NCBI GenBank assembly: GCA_002470645.1
Contig: DKNE01000038.1
Coordinates: 1 to 40,348, forward strand
DNA: 40,348 nucleotides
Origin: Patescibacteria group bacterium UBA7396
GTDB taxonomy: Bacteria; Patescibacteriota; Gracilibacteria; BD1-5; UBA6164
Reading direction: 5' to 3'
The translations under genes were made by a program, and so were the position numbers. The notes under the pieces are model-generated. The model did not search any database, was not told the origin of the DNA, and saw nothing but the letters and a program-made list of their open reading frames with translations. Shown piece by piece: positions 1 through 10,781 of the stretch; position 1 is the stretch's first letter, and every line of letters starts with the position of its first letter.

Positions 1-36
1 TTATATTTATTTTTTTATATTTACAAGAAAAAATAA

Positions 37-62
37 AAAAAGAATGGAAAACATTCTTTTTT
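37..62 (-). terminator. Intrinsic terminator of the 346-aa gene
   Basis: AAAAAGAATG pairs with CATTCTTTTT around a 5-nt loop, and the minus-strand transcript runs on into a T-rich tail. The TAA stop of the upstream minus-strand gene sits at the foot of the stem. Confidence 0.75.
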
Positions 63-1101
63 AATATTTAATTTGTAAGGTTTTTTTATCATCTGGTCAT
101 AAAAGTTCTCTTTCAAGATAGAGCTTTTCTAATTCTCCTGTAGATGAAAAATCACTTTTTGTAAATCATTTTTTATAGACCCAATACGAGGCATCTAAAT
201 TTGAGGTAGTAGACTGAATAACCCCATTTTTTGAAACAATATCTACGACATCTACTCATTTCATTTTTTTTAATACCTGAAATGCAATATATTCTCAACC
301 TATTTTAATAGCCCTAAGAGGTCATCATATTTTTTGTCATTGTTTTATCGAATTAGAAAGTCATTTGAGATGTTTTAAAGAAAGAGCTGGAATATAAATA
401 ATAGATTTTATACTTCCTCACTCATCATATTCAAATGCCATTTTATCTGAAAAAACTCATACTTTTGTTTGTTCTAAAAGCTCTGGTTTTCATAAAGAAT
501 TATAAGAAATAATAAGCTTATTATCAAGTTCAAAATCTCTTAAAATACTCATTTCTTTCACCAATCCTTTTTCTCTTTTGAGTACTATTTTTTGATCTAC
601 TCACCAAGACGATGTTTCATTGAAGTTAAATGGTCTTTCAAAATCTACACTTTCTACCTGCTGTTGGTTATCATAGTTTATTTTAAGTTTTGTGTCATTT
701 AAAGGAAGTGTTCCACTTCAAAAAAGTTCTGCAATTTGATGAATTTTTCTTCCGTCTTTCAAAAGAATGTTATATCATACTTTATATTTATAATCTTGAT
801 CCCAATTAATATCCAACAATAAAGTTTTTGGTGATTTTAAAGCTGAAATAGTATTTGCTCCATTCATCATTTCAAGTAATGCATAAACACTTAAAAGTTC
901 CTCTTCTCAAAGCTGTACTTCTCCATCAAAAAGTTCATCTAAATCTCTATTTTCTGGAAGTCTTGCTAAAGTAGTGAGATAAGATATGGCCTGTATAGTT
1001 CTCTGATCAGCATGAATTTCTTGTTTCATTTGGTCTAAGGTATTTTTTGTTTGAGATTTTTCTTGTATCTCTGGTCAATAATCTTTATTTTCTAATCACA
1101 T
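61..1101 (-). CDS. Hypothetical cytoplasmic protein, 346 aa
   Basis: Reading TGA as Gly gives an uninterrupted 346-residue frame from ATG (1101-1099) to TAA (63-61); I checked every codon for TAA/TAG. No signal peptide or membrane segment is visible. The N-terminal third is acidic and helical-looking; the rest is mixed, with several Trp and Lys-rich stretches. I recognise no family. The gene lies behind the large alpha-2-macroglobulin gene on the same strand, but a terminator and its own extended -10 separate the two, so it is probably transcribed alone. The start is preceded by TTTTAATATTTTTTTATG, the same 18-nt leader as its neighbour, with no Shine-Dalgarno sequence. Confident that it is a gene; function unknown. 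Confidence 0.85.
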
Positions 1102-1132
1102 AAAAAAATATTAAAATAGTACCTATAAGCTC

Positions 1133-1141
1133 ATCATACCA
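1133..1141 (-). promoter_or_regulatory. Extended -10 promoter
   Basis: The minus strand reads TGGTATGATG, an extended -10 (TGnTATGAT), about 32 nt upstream of the start of the 346-aa gene. No well-spaced -35 is visible. Expected leader about 25 nt. Confidence 0.45.
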
Positions 1142-1160
1142 TATTTTTTGACAAAAAACA

Positions 1161-1193
1161 AAAAACCTGAATTTTTAAAGAATTCAGGTTTTT
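1161..1193 (-). terminator. Intrinsic terminator of the alpha-2-macroglobulin gene
   Basis: AAAAACCTGAATT and AATTCAGGTTTTT form a 13-bp stem with a 7-nt loop. On the minus strand it is followed by two T-runs. Confidence 0.85.
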
Positions 1194-1196
1194 ATA

Positions 1197-4100
1197 TTAT
1201 TTGATCTCAAACGTTCCTCCACTACTTCTTCCCCAGATTTCTGGTTTTTCAAGAAGTTCAGCTACGGCTGGTTTAAGAGTATAGTTTCCTATATGATTTG
1301 CTTTTAATACATAGGTATATTTATAACTTCCCGCTGGGAGGTATTTTGCGTATAAATATATTCTGTCATCTTTTTGTTCTACAAAATCAAATCCTCTCTG
1401 CCATCCTCTTGCATTTTGACCAGAAATATCTTTTATTTCTGTCGAAGTAGTGTTAAAATTGGTATTGAGTATTTCAGCTCATGCTGGAATAAAATCATTG
1501 ATTACTAAATGAGTTCTTTCTTTATCTAAAACGATTTCTATTTCCCCAACGATATAATCTCATTTTTTTGCAAAATTCACTCCATCAATATTTTTTACTT
1601 TTTTTAGTGTACAATATCATCCTCTATCATACCACCACCAAATATTAATACAATCTTTTTGAAATGCCTCGTTATACTCAAGATAATTATAATAATTTCT
1701 ATTTACGGTTATCCCCTCCTCTCTTGGTGCCATTTCAGATGCTGGAATATAATATCTCACTCACACATCATAATAGAGTTTTCCATTTCCTGTTTTTTCA
1801 AATCAAAGAGAATTTTCTCCGGCGATAAGAACATCTTTAAAATCAAATGTTTTTTTCTCGATATCAAAAAGATTATCTTTTGTAAAGCTCGAACTTATAA
1901 TATCTTTTGAATTGAGATATGTTTTTGCTTCAAATGAAATATTATCAAGTTCTCCGGTAAAATCTACATATGCAGTCATTGCTTTAATAATCTCACTAAA
2001 ATGATAGCTATAATAATTTCCTTCTTCATCTCTATTTGAAAGCAAAAATCTTACGAGATTTTCAGTAAAGAGTTTTTCAGAATCTTTTTGTCTGATAAGT
2101 TCTTGAATCATTTTTGCCGTAGAAAGAGAATTATCACTCGAACTAAAAGCACTACTACTTGGTAACACAGAACCTCTTGCTTCTACTAAAATAGCATTTT
2201 TTAAATCTTGTAAATATATTGATGATTTTTCTCATGAATTTCCTAAAAGATGATATATTTCTAGATATTCTAGTTTTTCTAAATTTGAAAGTTTTTCACT
2301 TGGTTTAAAATAAGTATTTATAAACGAAGTATCTTTATAAAGTGCTATTGGAAAGAAATCCGTAATAGAAGTTGTTTCAATAGAATATTTTTTATTTTCT
2401 TCTATTTTATTTAGAAGAGCTTTTTTATAATATTCTAAAACAGAAACGTTATTCACTCATAGAGCAGAAATATTCAGATTTAAATATTTGGCAGTCAAAG
2501 ACATATCAGAACATTTTTCACTCCATGTCCAACTATCACAATCTTTAAAATAAGAGAGTCCGTTATCTGTTTGAAGGTAATTTTTTATATCAGATTGAAT
2601 GATATTCATCAAATCTTTTACTCCATACGAAACATCTGAATAATCTTTTATAACAAAAGCTTCAAATTCAGAAGTTTTTGAGAGTTTTTTATACAATTTT
2701 TCAAGAGCGAGTGCATTCTCAAGAAAAGTCAGCCTTGAAGATAAATCTTCTCCTGGAAAATAAAGTACTTTCTCTAAATTTTTTGTAAGATTGGTTAAAA
2801 GAGTTGCTCCAAGAGAAATTTCTAAATATCCTCATTGTTTTGATACTGTACTAAAATCAAGCTTTTCTTCATAACTGAGATCTTTTGTGCTTCCATTTGT
2901 GAACACATATTCACTCGTTTTACTTGGATAGATTGGTTTTGATACTTTTACGCTATCTTGCCATTCACCAGAAACTCACAAAAGAGAAATACTCGCAGAC
3001 GTCAGAGAATCAAGCTCTCCTGAAGTGACTTCTACATCAAAAGTAACTAAAACAGAACTATTTACTCCGACTGAAACTTTTTTTGTGGTTGCTCAAATAT
3101 ATTCTACATTATTCATAGAAAATTGTACTTCTACTTCTTTGGGTGTTTTGGTATTATTTACGACGAGTGCGGAGATTTGTGAAATATCACCATCAATGAA
3201 AAATCTTGGAATTTGAGGAAGAAGTGCAATATCTTTTTGTACAATAAAGTTATTGGTATAATCCCCTACTTTTGAATCGGCAGTATAGGCATATCCAGAA
3301 ATCGTCCAAGTCGTGAGATTGTCTGGTAATTTTGGCACTTCCAAAAGTGCCTTTCCATTTTCTACTTTTACTTTTGCCTTATAAAATGCGATATCTTTAA
3401 ATTCAGTTCTCAGGCGAGTCGCATTTGAAACATTTTGCCCTCATCAAGAAGATGAAGAAGCTCATTGAGAACTTTCTACTGCTACATCTCAAAGTAACAT
3501 AGAGTCCATAGCCATTTCAGGAGCGGCAACTCAAAAAGTTGATTTTGATGAAAATTGTAATGATCATCTTGCAAAATCTTGTTCTTGAACAGATGCTTCA
3601 TCATTCACTTGAAATTCTATCCTTTGTATAAGATTGGGAAGATTTCCAAAAGTTTGAACAGAATTATAACTTGGTGAGTAAAAATAATCTACTATATCTA
3701 TTTTATTATCTTTTAAAGCCAAGAGTGAACTATCAATAATAGTAAGAGTCGTTTCTCCAGAAATAGGATTTCCAGCACTATCAGTGAGAGTAAGCTCTAT
3801 TTTTTGTTTATCTCATGGAAGATAGCTTCCCTTATCCAGTTTTATTTGTGAAGAAAGAATAATATTTTCTCTATTCACAGAAACATCTTTATTTCCAATA
3901 TAATAATTTGGAAGTACTTTGTTAAGTAAATCTCTTTCTTTTACTCTGAGAAGCGTAAGTTGTGATAAAAGATCTGTATCAAAATCTTCATTTTTTACTC
4001 CTGGAAGGATGCTGAGATCATATACTCTATATGGAATATAATTTTCATTTTCTTCCTTTTGTAATTTTTGCTCTATTTGAAACATTTCTATACGCAAAGC

Positions 4101-7100
4101 TCTCAGTGCTTCTAAACTTTCTTTATTTGCTAGCACATCTTGGATCAAGTAAACTCCAAGCGTAAAATTTGGTAAAAATTCTTTTTTCATCACCAATTCT
4201 ATTTCCTGTGAATAATTTTCTATATCAATCACTTTATAGTTTAAAATCTCATCTTTTTTCTCAAGAGTGATCAGTGCTTTTACTCAAATTACTGGAGAAG
4301 CAATAACAAAACGAGCTATTTCTCCCACTTTGTATTCATCTTTATCAGAGACGATTTTGAGTGTGTGTTGCTCATCAGCTGGTCTCAAAATATCTCCTCA
4401 TGAAACATAAATCGTTTTGCTGGTGGTATACTCTCAGGCTTTGATTTCAAATCTATATTCTCCATATTGAGTAAACTCAAATACTTCTTTTGCTTCTGCA
4501 TTTGCTCCAGTAATAAGCATTTTTTCACTCACTAATGTATCTTTTGAATTATATTGAAATGTATTTTCATCATAAGTATAGTCAACTTTATACACTGCGT
4601 AATTCAGTTTTTGATTGGCAACTTTATTTCCTTCTACATCGACAGAAACAAAAGAAATATTGGCTCTATCTTTATATGCGTAATAATATTTATCAAATTG
4701 CAATCCAGCAAATATTTTATTTCTAATAGATGTAAAACTTGTATTGGAAGCAATAGATTTTTTTGTATTTGGGTCAGTAATCGTTGTAGAAACGGTATAT
4801 ATTTTATCTTTTAGCGCTTTCTCTAGGTCAAGCGAAAGAGTCGTTTTTCCAAGACTTCATAGTATAAATTTTCCTGATTTTTCAGTTTGAAATGAAGTAT
4901 CATAATATCATCATTTGCTTGAATAATCTCTCATATATCCTCACCAAATATTTCTTTCTTCTCAGAAAATATATCACGCTATTTTTCATCCATCAAAATA
5001 AAAATCTTGACTCGAAAGCGTATATTCTCCTTCCCCACTTGCTACTGGAAGTCCAATATAATAATTTGCCTCAACATCTATTTTTGGAGTTTCGCTCACA
5101 AGATACACATCTTTTTGTGCTTTAGTTTTCACTTCAAAATCTGGTTTTTCATATTCTTCTACGGCAAAAGAAATAGCGCTTCACCCAACTGAAAGACTAT
5201 AATTTCCAAGAGTTGCTTCTTTTGAAAGCGGAATTTGAAAAGAAAATGCTCCAAGCGAATTTGGTTTCAGTGTTGTTTTAAAAATCTCTTTATAACGAGC
5301 ATCGTGAACTGATACAGAAAGTTCTTTGGTATTTATTTGATATCATTTTGCTTCTAAAATTCTTGATATTCAAGATACCTCTACTGTTTCTCATGCCTTA
5401 TAAATAGGTTTATTGGTGGCAATATAATTATATATTTCTTCATTTTTATAATATGACGCGTACATATTATCTAAAAATACTTTTTCCCCATTGGTCATGG
5501 TAATCAGAAGCATTTGAAAATTGGAATCTTTGAGTTCATATATTCCATCTTTTTTTGGAGTAAATGCAATTTCTTTTTCTAATATTGTTTCTTGGCTTCT
5601 TTTTCCTACTACTCCATAATTGTATTGTATAGTATAACTTTCTATTTTTTCTACTTCATCGGTAATATTTTCTCCAGATGAATAATTATACAACCATACT
5701 ATATTATTTTTTGAAGATTTTATGGTGGCTGCTATATGACTGATGATAAAACTTGCTTTTGAAGTATAGTATTCATTTTTAGCTTCGTATTCAGTTTTAT
5801 CAGCTTTAAGTTTTTCCACTTCGAGCGTAATATATCATTTACTCAAAGGTTTTTGAAGGATTTTTGCGATATCAATTACGGTCATATTGGGTTTCATACC
5901 AAGGTCATTCACTTGAATAACTTGAGTATTACATTCAGCATTTTTTATATAATTTTCTGTCAGAATATCCAGATCTCCCTGACACACTTTTACTTGTGCT
6001 TGAGTCAAATTTATCGTTTTTATTCCTACAGAAAGTGGGAAAACATCATTGGGAACGAGTATATTATTTCTGCCATCAATAATCGATACTTGCTTATCTT
6101 CATTTTGAGCTTTTGGAGTCACAAATGCCAGAGAATAATCTTTCTCCAAAGGATAATTATCTTGATCTGGAAGAGTTGATTGAATCGTGAGTTTATAACT
6201 AGTATTTGGGTTTAATCTCATATTGAGAATATATTTATTTTTCCCAGGTTCATAGCTACACTCTGGGTCTTTCGTCCATTCGTTTACGTCATACAAATAA
6301 TCAACTTTCCCGTATTTATCAAATGAAAAATGAGCTCCTACATTTGGTAATATTGGTGAACTCGTTTGTAAACAAGCTTTTTTATAGTTGATTTGTTTAT
6401 AAGAAACTACAGAATTATTCGCTTTTGTCTTAAAGGTAAGCAGCGTATCTTTTGATGAAGAAAATTTTGAAATATTAATTTTTACTTTTACCTCAGAAGA
6501 AATATTTTCAAGAAATGTAAGAATAATCGCTTTTTTATCGAGTTGAAAAGTTGCACTTTCATTATCATGATCACTTCTATAGTTGAGTTCAAAAGGAATA
6601 TCGCTTGAAAATAAACTTTTATCAAGAGTCATTTCTTTATCAAAATAAAAAATAATACTTGGTTTTTCTTTGGTAATAATTGCTCTATTTTGAGAATACC
6701 TTATATTCATATGATCAAATTTTTCTTCCGCTTTTTGATTTATAAAAACAAAAGGATAGTACCATAGAAGAAAATCACTCGTAGTAAACGAACCCTTTAC
6801 ATCGGTTTTCATTCCAACATTTCCTCTACTTGAGGTAAGATTTTTTGAAAGTGTGTACTGATAGGTTTTAGAATACCCCCAATCTCAAGATTTTGGAAAT
6901 ACAGTTATAGTATTGGTACTTTTTTTCAAAGCATCTTCTGTCTGATAATATGAAAATTGAAGTTTCTCATTTGATATATTGCTCAGAGAAAAGTATTTTT
7001 GAAAAGTTTCAAGAGATACTTCATCATTAAAAACAAATTGAAGCGGCATATCTTTTTGTAAAGTATCTTGAACTGAGGTATCATTTACTGATAAAAGTTG

Positions 7101-8234
7101 AAATTCTGGAGTGATGATTTCAAAAGTTTTTGCATTTTTTGTTACATCTCCTGAAAGAGTAGAAATTCAAGCAGGAATTTTTACTTCATATTTTCCTCCC
7201 GTTGGAAATCATGCTTCTGGTCTAAATTGAAAAGTAGAAGTTGTGATCCATACACATTTTCCTGAAATATTTGGAATAATTTCGATAGGACATTTTGCCT
7301 GATTATCAAGATTGGTAAAAGATACCATTGGCTTAGAAAATCTTACGGTAATATTTTGATAGGTGTCGGTCAAAATTCCGCTAGGAGTTACTAATTCGAT
7401 CAATGCTTCCCCATCGACTTTAAAGGTTTTTGAATATGGTTTTTCTAATTTTTCTCCAGATGAAGTGAGTGCACTATCAAAAACATTCACTAAAAAATTG
7501 GTTTCTTTTGCTATAAGATCATCTATAATCAGTTCTAAATTTTCATCATCGGTCCAATGTGATGTAAATTCTACTTGAGGATAAATAGATATATTTTTTG
7601 CAACAGACGCTTGGTTCATAGGAGTATCAAATTGTATCAAAAGTTTTGGTTTTTCATAAGAGGTCATTTCTTCTTTGATAAGAGAAGATGAAATCGTTTT
7701 GGCTCCTATTTGAAAGACAAAACTTCTTTTTGCTTGAGTGTTATAATCATTAAATTTTGAAATATATCAGAGTTCTGAAGCTTTTTCTACATATCAAACT
7801 CTCCAGTCTGAAGTAGTATTTGGTTCAATATTTTTTGCTCTTAAAATCATTTTCAGTGCTTCGATTTTTGAAACATCTGTGTTTGGTCTGAAAGTAGTGT
7901 TTGGTGCTATAAAACCAAGTTCTAAGGCTTTCATAGCATATTTACATCCCCAGTCTGAAACAGGAAGATCTGAGAATTTTTGTTCACATATTTCTCAGAT
8001 AGGCGCTCAAGAAAGATTCATCATAATTTTGAGCATCTCTCTTCTGGTAATTCTATCTCAAAAATTGTATTTTTTGGAGTCACTAGAATTATCAACAATA
8101 ATTCCGTTCTTCGCTAAAGTATTTGCAGAGTCAATACTTTCTTGTTCTACATCTGCTTGAAGGTTGGGAAGTATCGTCAAAGAAAGCATAATAAACGATG
8201 TAAGCCCAAGCATAATTTTATTTTTTGAATTCAT
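1197..8234 (-). CDS. Secreted SLH-domain alpha-2-macroglobulin family protein, 2345 aa, thioester lost
   Basis: A single frame with TGA as Gly; all open stretches along 7 kb stay in phase. Residues 1-26 are a signal peptide. About 28-175 carry S-layer-homology-like repeats (FSDLPVSDWGCKYA, then FRPNTDVSKIEA), followed by bacterial Ig-like domains (KPKLLIQFDTPMN near 190). The rest is an alpha-2-macroglobulin scaffold: an MG domain with NKPIYKAGETVEVS, a beta-rich middle, a helical thioester-like domain and a C-terminus ending PEIWGRSSGGTFEIK. Where thioester members have Y-P-x-G-C-x-E-Q, this protein has YFPGEDLSSR from Y1825: no Cys and no Gln, so no covalent trap. It resembles the thioester-less class (E. 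coli YfaS type). Likely a cell-surface protease-binding or structural protein. It has its own promoter and terminator. Confidence 0.88.
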
Positions 8235-8261
8235 AAAAAAATATTAAAAAATAATGTATAT

Positions 8262-8289
8262 ATTATAGGTTTTATTTTTCCTAAATCAA
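8262..8289 (-). promoter_or_regulatory. Promoter of the alpha-2-macroglobulin gene
   Basis: On the minus strand TTGATT (8289-8284), a 16-bp spacer and TATAAT (8267-8262). The leader would be about 20 nt and contains TTTTAATATTTTTTTATG at the start codon. Confidence 0.6.
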
Positions 8290-8369
8290 TATAAAAACTG
8301 GAAAACTTTAAAAAAGTGACAAAATTATTTTTATATCTCAATTATCTAAACTCAAGAAAATCATAAAAT

Positions 8370-8396
8370 TTGCATTTTTCGTACTTTTCATATAAT
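8370..8396 (+). promoter_or_regulatory. Promoter of the ABC-F gene
   Basis: TTGCAT, a 15-bp spacer and a perfect TATAAT (8391-8396), giving a leader of about 24 nt. Divergent from the promoter at 8262. Confidence 0.55.
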
Positions 8397-8426
8397 GGTT
8401 GTGATTTAATTTTTAAATAAAAAAGA

Positions 8427-9878
8427 ATGGCAAATGAAACAGTCATAAGCTTTAAATGAGTAGAATTTAACTACGATCATAGAAAACCTATTTTAGAAGA
8501 TGTAACTTTCAGTGTGAGAGCTGGTTCAAAAATCACTTTAATGTGACAAAATTGAGCTGGAAAATCAACTATTTTTAAGCTTATAAACGGAAGTAATCAA
8601 AAACTTTCATGAGTTATAAATATTGCTCAAAATGCAACTATTGCAACTGGATATCAAGTAATGCTTCCAGAAGATAAAGAGTTAACCGTTTGAGAATTTT
8701 TTAGAAAATATCATCCTGATAAAACTCAATTCAATATTGATAGAGATATAAAAGAAATCCTTGATGTTGTAAATTTAAAAGCTCCTTTAGAGAAAAAAAT
8801 CTCTGCTTTTTCAGGAGGACAACAAGCAAGACTTCTTCTTGCTGGAGCATTAATTCAAAATCCAGATATTCTTTTACTCGATGAACCAACAAACAATCTT
8901 GATAAAGAATGAATTTGGCATTTAACAACATTTTTACAAAATTATAAAAAAACAGTTATTGTTATTTCCCATGATGCTGAATTTTTAAATAGTTTTACTG
9001 ATTGAGTTATCTATCTTGATTCTCACACAAAAACAACTGAGCAATTTGTTTGAGATTACAATGATGTAGTAGAACAAATTAAAAGAAAAATTGAAAAAGA
9101 TAATCAGGCAAATGCTCGTCTAGCAAAAGAAGCAGAAGCAAAAAAGCAGCAAGCCGAAGTGTTTGCTCATAAATGATGAAAACTAAGAGCTGTTGCAAAA
9201 AAGATGAGAGAAGCAGCTGATGAAATGGAAGATGATATTGTTGATACAAGAAAAGAAGACAAAACCATTAGAGAATTTAAAATTCCTCTTCAAGATGATA
9301 TTGGTTGAGTGCTTTTAAAAATTAGAAGTGTTCATATCATAAAAAATGATGAACTCACTGTAAAAGATATTGAAGTTGATCTAAGAAAAGATGATCATAT
9401 TCTTTTAAGTGGTCCTAACGGAATTGGTAAATCTACTTTACTTGAAAAAATTGTAAACGGACAAGAAGATTGAGTTCAAGTAACTCCATGAGTAAAAATT
9501 TGATATTATAGACAAGATTTTTCAAACCTTGATTTTTCTCAAACAGTATATGATTGTTTAAGAAATGCTGCTGGTCCAGATATGGAAGAACAAGAACTTA
9601 GAAGTGTTGCTGCTTGATTTTTAATCAACGGAGAAATTATGAAATCACAAATTGGAGTATTATCAGAATGAATGAAAGGACTCGTTGCATTTTGTAGACT
9701 TGTATTTTTAAAACCTGGAATTTTAATTCTTGATGAACCAACCAATCATATCAACTTTAGACATATTCCTGTAATTGCACAAGCACTTGATGCTTTTGAA
9801 TGAGGAATGATTCTGGTTTCACATATTGATGAATTTGTTTGGCAAATTAGAATTGACCAATACTTAGATTTAGATTAG
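8427..9878 (+). CDS. ABC-F family ATPase, 483 aa
   Basis: Soluble protein with two ABC domains and no membrane segments, the ABC-F layout (ribosome-associated translation factors or antibiotic-resistance factors). Domain 1: Walker A GQNGAGKST at residues 40-48, both leading glycines being TGA; signature FSGGQQ; Walker B LLLDEPTNNLD. A charged helical linker (EAEAKKQQAEVF) follows. Domain 2: Walker A GPNGIGKST at 329-337 and Walker B LILDEPTNHIN. Its signature is LSEGMKG near 412 instead of LSGGQ, so the second site may be weakened. At 483 aa it is shorter than most ABC-F proteins (about 530-640). The sub-type (EttA, Uup or other) cannot be assigned. It is a monocistronic unit between its promoter and a strong terminator. 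Confidence 0.92.
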
Positions 9879-9882
9879 AATG

Positions 9883-9915
9883 AAATGGAAAAACATATAT
9901 GTTTTTCCATTTTTT
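9883..9915 (+). terminator. Intrinsic terminator of the ABC-F gene
   Basis: A near-perfect palindrome starting AAATGGAAAAACATA at 9883, its 3' arm running into a T-tract. Confidence 0.85.
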
Positions 9916-9972
9916 ATAATTAAAAAATAATATATTATACAAGAATAAAACTTTATTTTTTTACTTTTTTTA

Positions 9973-9978
9973 TATAAT
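9973..9978 (+). promoter_or_regulatory. Candidate -10 element of ung
   Basis: A perfect TATAAT 28 nt before the ung start, in very AT-rich sequence. No convincing -35. Confidence 0.35.
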
Positions 9979-10005
9979 AAAATAAATATTTTCTAATCTT
10001 TTCCT

Positions 10006-10680
10006 ATGATTCTACCAAATATTCATCCAAGTTGGAATGATATTTTACAAAATGAATTTTCTCAAGAATATTATCAAAATATAAAAAAAATAATTGTAGA
10101 CGATGTAAACGCTTGAGAAGCGATTTATCCACCTCTTGATAAAGTACTGAGTGCATTTGAAAAAACTCCACTTTCACAACTGAAGGTTGTGATTCTATGA
10201 CAAGATCCATATCATTGAGCAGGTCAAGCTCACTGACTGAGTTTTTCAGTTCAAGATGGAGTAAATCCTCCACCAAGTTTAAAAAATATTTATAAAGAAC
10301 TTCATGATGATATAAAATTTAAAATTCCCAAAAGTGGAAATTTAGAAAAATGGTGTAGTGAATGAGTATTGCTTCTCAATGCTATTTTAACAGTAAAAGC
10401 CTGACTTCCTGCCAGTCATTCAAAAATAGGTTGGGAAACTTTTAGTGATAATATCATAAAATCTATTTCACAAAATACTTCTTGAGTTGTCTTTATACTT
10501 TGGGGAAATTTTGCAAGAAGTAAAAAAAATCTTATTGATACAAATAAACATTTTATTGTTGAATCAGCTCATCCATCTCCATTTTCAGCATATAACTGAT
10601 TTTTTGGAAGCAAACCTTTTTCAAAAACCAATGAAATATTAAAAAAATTAGGAAAAAAAGAAATCGATTGGAGTTTATAA
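10006..10680 (+). CDS. ung: Uracil-DNA glycosylase, family 1
   Basis: Removes uracil from DNA at the start of base-excision repair. The catalytic water-activating loop GQDPYHGAGQAHGLSF starts at residue 65, with the catalytic Asp at 67; its glycines are largely TGA-coded. The uracil-binding strand region LLLNAILTV and the DNA-intercalating loop HPSPFSAYNGFFG (from H189) are present and intact. The length of 224 aa matches E. coli Ung (229 aa). The start ATG has no Shine-Dalgarno sequence; IHPSWNDIL right after it matches the usual family N-terminus. It stands alone between two terminators. Confidence 0.96.
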
Positions 10681-10710
10681 AAATTAGTATCAATAATTAT
10701 TTATTTATAG

Positions 10711-10746
10711 TAAAGAGTTTATTTTTTGAAATATACTCTTTTTTTT
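10711..10746 (+). terminator. Intrinsic terminator of ung
   Basis: AAAGAGT pairs with ACTCTTT around a 16-nt AT-rich loop, followed by a run of eight Ts. Confidence 0.7.
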
Positions 10747-10781
10747 ATAGAATAAATTTATTATTTTTTAATATATTTTTT

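Noticed and set aside
8427..9878. UGA as tryptophan (mycoplasma code)
   Set aside because: Trp would replace both glycines in the Walker A GxNGxGKST and similar loops elsewhere. TGG already serves conserved Trp positions.
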